In this document: in pieces, positions 7,019 to 10,044 of the stretch | How positions within the stretch are numbered: position 1 is the stretch's first letter | Layout of the letters: each line of letters begins with the position of its first letter | Source of the DNA: Deltaproteobacteria bacterium | GTDB lineage: Bacteria; Desulfobacterota; BSN033; UBA1163 | NCBI GenBank assembly: GCA_016875155.1 | Contig: VGSD01000068.1 | Coordinates: forward strand, 1 to 10,044 | Direction: 5' to 3' | Length of the DNA stretch: 10,044 nt | The notes under the pieces: model-generated | Database searches by the model: none | The model's input: only the letters and a program-made list of their open reading frames with translations | Told to the model about the DNA's origin: nothing | Made by a program: the position numbers and the translations under genes

Positions 7019-9646
7019 ATGGACGTCATCACCACCCATACGAATGCGGATTTCGATTCCCTGGCTTCCATGCTGGCCGCCAAAAAACTTTATCCGGGGG
7101 CCGTTCTCGTCTTCCCCGGATCTCAGGAGCGAAGCCTTCGGGAGTTTTTCATCCACTCCACCCTTTATGCACTCGAAGTGGAGCGGGTGAAGAATATTGA
7201 TCTTCAGGAGATCGACCGATTGATCCTGGTCGATACGCGCCAGATCAGCCGGATCGGTAAATTTTCCGAGATCGCATTGAAACCCGGGCTGGACATCCAT
7301 ATTTACGATCATCATCCTCCCTCATCGGAGGATATCCATGGCTCCTATGAAGTCATCTCCGAAGTCGGATCAACGGTCACACTGCTTCTGGACGTCCTGA
7401 GGGAAAAAGGAATAGAGATTACCCCTGATGAAGCGACCGTGATGCTCCTTGGCATCTATGAGGATACGGGAAACCTGACCTTTTCCTCGGCAAGAGAGGA
7501 AGATTTTAAAGCAGCAGGCTATCTGGTGGGGAAAGGGGCCAATCTCAATATCCTGTCCAATGTGATTACCAAAGAACTCACATCAGAGCAGATCTTCCTG
7601 CTCAACGACCTGATCCAATCAGCCACGCGGTATGATGTCCATGGCATTGATGTGGTGGTTGCTCAGGCCACAGCAGACCAGTATGTCGGAGACATTGCCA
7701 TCCTTGTCCATAAATTGAAGGACATGGAGAACCTGGATGTCCTCTTTGTGCTTGTCCAGATGGAGGGCCGGATCTATCTGATCGGACGAAGCAGGATTGA
7801 GGAGGTCAATGTCTCGGAGATCGCCACTGAATTCGGCGGCGGGGGGCATCCCACTGCTGCGTCAGCCACCATCAAGGCCATGTCCCTGCTGGAGGCACAC
7901 GCGCATCTGCTCAAAGTTTTGCGTCAGGTCGTCAGACCCCGAAAGGTGGCCAAGGACCTGATGGTTTATCCGGTCAAGACTGTGGAACCCGACCGGACCT
8001 TGGAGGAGGCAGGGGAGATTCTTACACGATATCTCCTCGATATGGTTCCGGTTTCACATGAGGATAAAGTCGTCGGTCTCATCTCCAAAGAGGTCGTGGA
8101 CAAAGCAATCCATCATGGCCTGAAGGATGGACTGGTCAAAGATTATATGACAACGGAATTCTCGGTGATCTCGCCAGACGCTCCATTCTCCAGAATCCAG
8201 GAACTGGTCATCGGACAAAACCAGAGTCTCCTTCCGGTCATCGAGCAGGGACGGCTTGTTGGAATCGTGGCGATGGGCGAGGTGTTGCGGGCATTCCACG
8301 AGGGGATGATGAAATCGGTCAGAGAGAGTCAACCCCTCTATGTGCGAAAGAGGATGATCTCGAAATTGATCGAGGAACGTTTTCCAGAGAGGATTCGAAA
8401 CCTCCTGATCGAATTTGGCAGGGTAGGGGATGACCTGGGATATTCCATCTTCGGAGTGGGAGGATTTGTCAGAGACCTTCTGATGAGGGTGGAGAACTAC
8501 GATATTGATATCGTGGTCGAAGGAGATGGGATCCGTTTTGCAGAAGAATTTGAGAAAAGATTTCCCTGCAGGATTCGGACTCATAAAAAATTCGGTACCG
8601 CCCTCATCCTCTTTTCAGACGGGCTGAAAGTGGATGTAGCGACTGCGCGCCTGGAGGTCTATGACTCTCCGGCTGCCCTTCCAACGGTGGAGCAGGGTTC
8701 GATTAAGGCAGACCTCTATCGCAGGGACTTCACCATCAACACGCTCGCCATTCAACTCAATCCTCGAGCCTTCGGTGAATTGATCGATTTTTTCGGAGGC
8801 GTCAAAGATATTAAGGAGAAGGTGATCCGTGTCCTTCATAACCTTTCCTTTGTGGAAGATCCGACACGCGTCTATCGTGCCATCCGGTTTGAACAGCGCT
8901 TCAATCTCCAGATCGGAAAGCATACCCAGAACCTGATCAAGAATGCGGTGAAGATGGGGATCTTTGATAAACTTTCAGGGGGACGGATTCTCTCGGAATA
9001 CATCCTCATCTGTCAGGAAGAGGATCCCATCCCTGCATTGAAAAGGATGAGAGATTTCAACCTCTTCCATTTTCTCCATCCTCATCTCAAACTGGATGCG
9101 GAGAAGGTCGCCCTTTTTGAACAGATTCATCATGTCATCTCCTGGTTTGACCTTCTCTTTCTTGAAGAACGATACGAGCGGTGGCTGATCTACTTTCATG
9201 GCCTCATTGACTCCCTCAGGGAGGAAGAGATTCTGGAACTCTGCGAACGGCTGGCCATGAACGAACGACAGAAAAAGAGGATCATTGAGGGAAAACGCCA
9301 AGGCGATGGAGTATTGCTTCAGATCTTTTCCTGGATCAATACAGGCAGGGAACCCAGGCGATCGGAGATTTATACGACTCTGGATCCCCTCTCAACGGAG
9401 GTGAAACTGTTCATCATGGCCAAGACCACCCAGACCGCCACCCGTCGCTACATTTCCCTCTACTTCACACAGTTGAAGGATACAAAGCCGATATTGAGGG
9501 GGAGCGATCTGGTTCAAATGGGAGTCCGTCCCGGGCCTTCCATCCGGAAGGGATTGGAGGATCTTCTCAAGGCACGGTTGGATGAACAGGTGATCACCCG
9601 TCAGGACGAGTTGCAATACTTGAGCAAATCTCTTAAGGTACAGTGA
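7019..9646 (+). CDS. DHH–DHHA1–CBS–CBS–tRNA nucleotidyltransferase/poly(A) polymerase-type fusion
   Basis: This 875-aa protein has five recognisable parts. Residues 1-190 form a DHH phosphoesterase domain with [11 protein letters not shown] (H7, D11, D13), ILVDTRQ, DHHP at 97-100 and GIYEDTG, a complete metal-binding set. DHHA1 follows, ending in GGGGH (273-277). Two CBS domains span about 313-432 and probably bind an adenine nucleotide. The class II nucleotidyltransferase head has GGFVRD (481-486), catalytic D495 and D497 (DIDIVVEGD), RRD (568-570) and the templating-type motif EDPTR (613-617), followed by neck, body and tail to 875. The block [31 protein letters not shown] resembles tRNA nucleotidyltransferases more than E. 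coli poly(A) polymerase I. It could add CCA, only CC, only A, or poly(A); Geobacter is known to split C- and A-addition between enzymes, and sequence alone does not settle it. ATG 7019 is chosen over TTG 7013; no Shine-Dalgarno is visible. The stop TGA shares a base with the scpA ATG. Confidence 0.92.
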   Translation: MDVITTHTNADFDSLASMLAAKKLYPGAVLVFPGSQERSLREFFIHSTLYALEVERVKNIDLQEIDRLILVDTRQISRIGKFSEIALKPGLDIHIYDHHPPSSEDIHGSYEVISEVGSTVTLLLDVLREKGIEITPDEATVMLLGIYEDTGNLTFSSAREEDFKAAGYLVGKGANLNILSNVITKELTSEQIFLLNDLIQSATRYDVHGIDVVVAQATADQYVGDIAILVHKLKDMENLDVLFVLVQMEGRIYLIGRSRIEEVNVSEIATEFGGGGHPTAASATIKAMSLLEAHAHLLKVLRQVVRPRKVAKDLMVYPVKTVEPDRTLEEAGEILTRYLLDMVPVSHEDKVVGLISKEVVDKAIHHGLKDGLVKDYMTTEFSVISPDAPFSRIQELVIGQNQSLLPVIEQGRLVGIVAMGEVLRAFHEGMMKSVRESQPLYVRKRMISKLIEERFPERIRNLLIEFGRVGDDLGYSIFGVGGFVRDLLMRVENYDIDIVVEGDGIRFAEEFEKRFPCRIRTHKKFGTALILFSDGLKVDVATARLEVYDSPAALPTVEQGSIKADLYRRDFTINTLAIQLNPRAFGELIDFFGGVKDIKEKVIRVLHNLSFVEDPTRVYRAIRFEQRFNLQIGKHTQNLIKNAVKMGIFDKLSGGRILSEYILICQEEDPIPALKRMRDFNLFHFLHPHLKLDAEKVALFEQIHHVISWFDLLFLEERYERWLIYFHGLIDSLREEEILELCERLAMNERQKKRIIEGKRQGDGVLLQIFSWINTGREPRRSEIYTTLDPLSTEVKLFIMAKTTQTATRRYISLYFTQLKDTKPILRGSDLVQMGVRPGPSIRKGLEDLLKARLDEQVITRQDELQYLSKSLKVQ

Positions 9647-10044
9647 TGCCAGAACGTGACGCCTATTCAGAGGAAAAATCGCCTTATACCATCCGGCTGG
9701 AGTCGTTTGAAGGTCCTCTCGATCTACTGCTTCATCTCATCCAGAAAAATGAATTAGACATCTTCAATATTCCCATCGCCTTGATCACCGAACAGTACAT
9801 GGAGTATCTCAAATGGATGAAGACCCTCAATCTCGATATCGCAGGGGAGTATCTCCTGATGGCTTCCACACTTCTCCACATTAAATCGAGAATGCTTCTT
9901 CCCCAGACAACGGTGGAGGAAGAAGAGGAAGGCGAAGATCCCAGGGCGGAATTAGTCCGGAGGTTACTGGAGTATCAAAAATATAAGACAGCCGCATCAG
10001 AATTGATCCATAGACCCATGCTCGACCGGGATGTCTTTGTCCGG
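9646..10044 (+). CDS. scpA: Segregation and condensation protein A, N-terminal part
   Basis: The first 133 codons are present; the gene runs off the right edge. ScpA is the kleisin of the bacterial SMC–ScpA–ScpB condensin and bridges the SMC neck and head. The sequence [40 protein letters not shown] (about 16-55) is the hallmark kleisin N-terminus, followed by [24 protein letters not shown] (63-86), an acidic linker [18 protein letters not shown], and [11 protein letters not shown] typical ScpA is about 240-270 aa, so roughly half is missing, and scpB would be expected next. ATG 9646 overlaps the preceding stop as TGATG, with AAGG at 9635-9638 seven bases upstream, so translation is probably coupled to the fusion gene. 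Confidence 0.95.
   Translation, partial: MPERDAYSEEKSPYTIRLESFEGPLDLLLHLIQKNELDIFNIPIALITEQYMEYLKWMKTLNLDIAGEYLLMASTLLHIKSRMLLPQTTVEEEEEGEDPRAELVRRLLEYQKYKTAASELIHRPMLDRDVFVR

Noticed and set aside
8054..8584. Minus-strand open frame of 176 codons opposite the CBS/nucleotidyltransferase region
   Set aside because: The plus strand here encodes conserved CBS and nucleotidyltransferase motifs; the antisense product has no recognisable domain and fits a chance frame in codon-biased DNA.

Overview
The window is a tightly packed, entirely plus-strand block of housekeeping genes from a bacterium. The gene order is DUF503 (end only), rbfA, truB, rpsO, pnp, an M16 zinc protease, dut, xerD, a large DHH–CBS–nucleotidyltransferase fusion, and scpA (start only). 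This order, and especially the five-domain fusion protein, resembles Deltaproteobacteria / Desulfobacterota (Geobacter- or Syntrophobacter-like lineages). That placement comes from remembered gene order and domain architecture, not from a search, and I hold it with moderate confidence.

Layout. Positions 2-241 encode the C-terminal part of a DUF503 (YlxP-like) protein, which normally sits between infB and rbfA. A 173-base non-coding gap (242-414) follows. It holds a 20-bp GC-rich near-palindrome and a short run of CGGTTA units. Positions 415-5970 are compact: rbfA overlaps truB by 11 bp, rpsO follows truB after 17 bp, pnp follows rpsO after about 50 bp, the protease starts at or just after the pnp stop, and dut overlaps the protease by 13 bp. 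xerD (6008-6895) follows dut after 37 bp. A second, AT-rich gap (6896-7018) is filled by an imperfect inverted repeat. The fusion gene (7019-9646) then shares one base with the scpA start codon (TGATG). I see no convincing Rho-independent terminator anywhere and no RNA gene.

How the genes fit together. RbfA (30S maturation), TruB (tRNA psi55), S15 (30S protein) and PNPase (3'-5' RNA decay) form the classic ribosome-maturation and RNA-decay cluster downstream of infB. The fusion protein adds a tRNA nucleotidyltransferase/poly(A)-polymerase-type enzyme tied to a DHH/DHHA1 phosphoesterase module and a CBS sensor pair. The locus therefore carries both 3'-end removal and 3'-end addition. Dut, XerD and ScpA concern dUTP removal, chromosome dimer resolution and chromosome condensation.

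I found no defence system, transposase, CRISPR array, prophage gene or other clearly undescribed system. The points most worth a second look are the fusion protein together with the missing stand-alone nrnA gene between rbfA and truB, and the two repeat-bearing gaps, which are the only interruptions longer than 100 bp.
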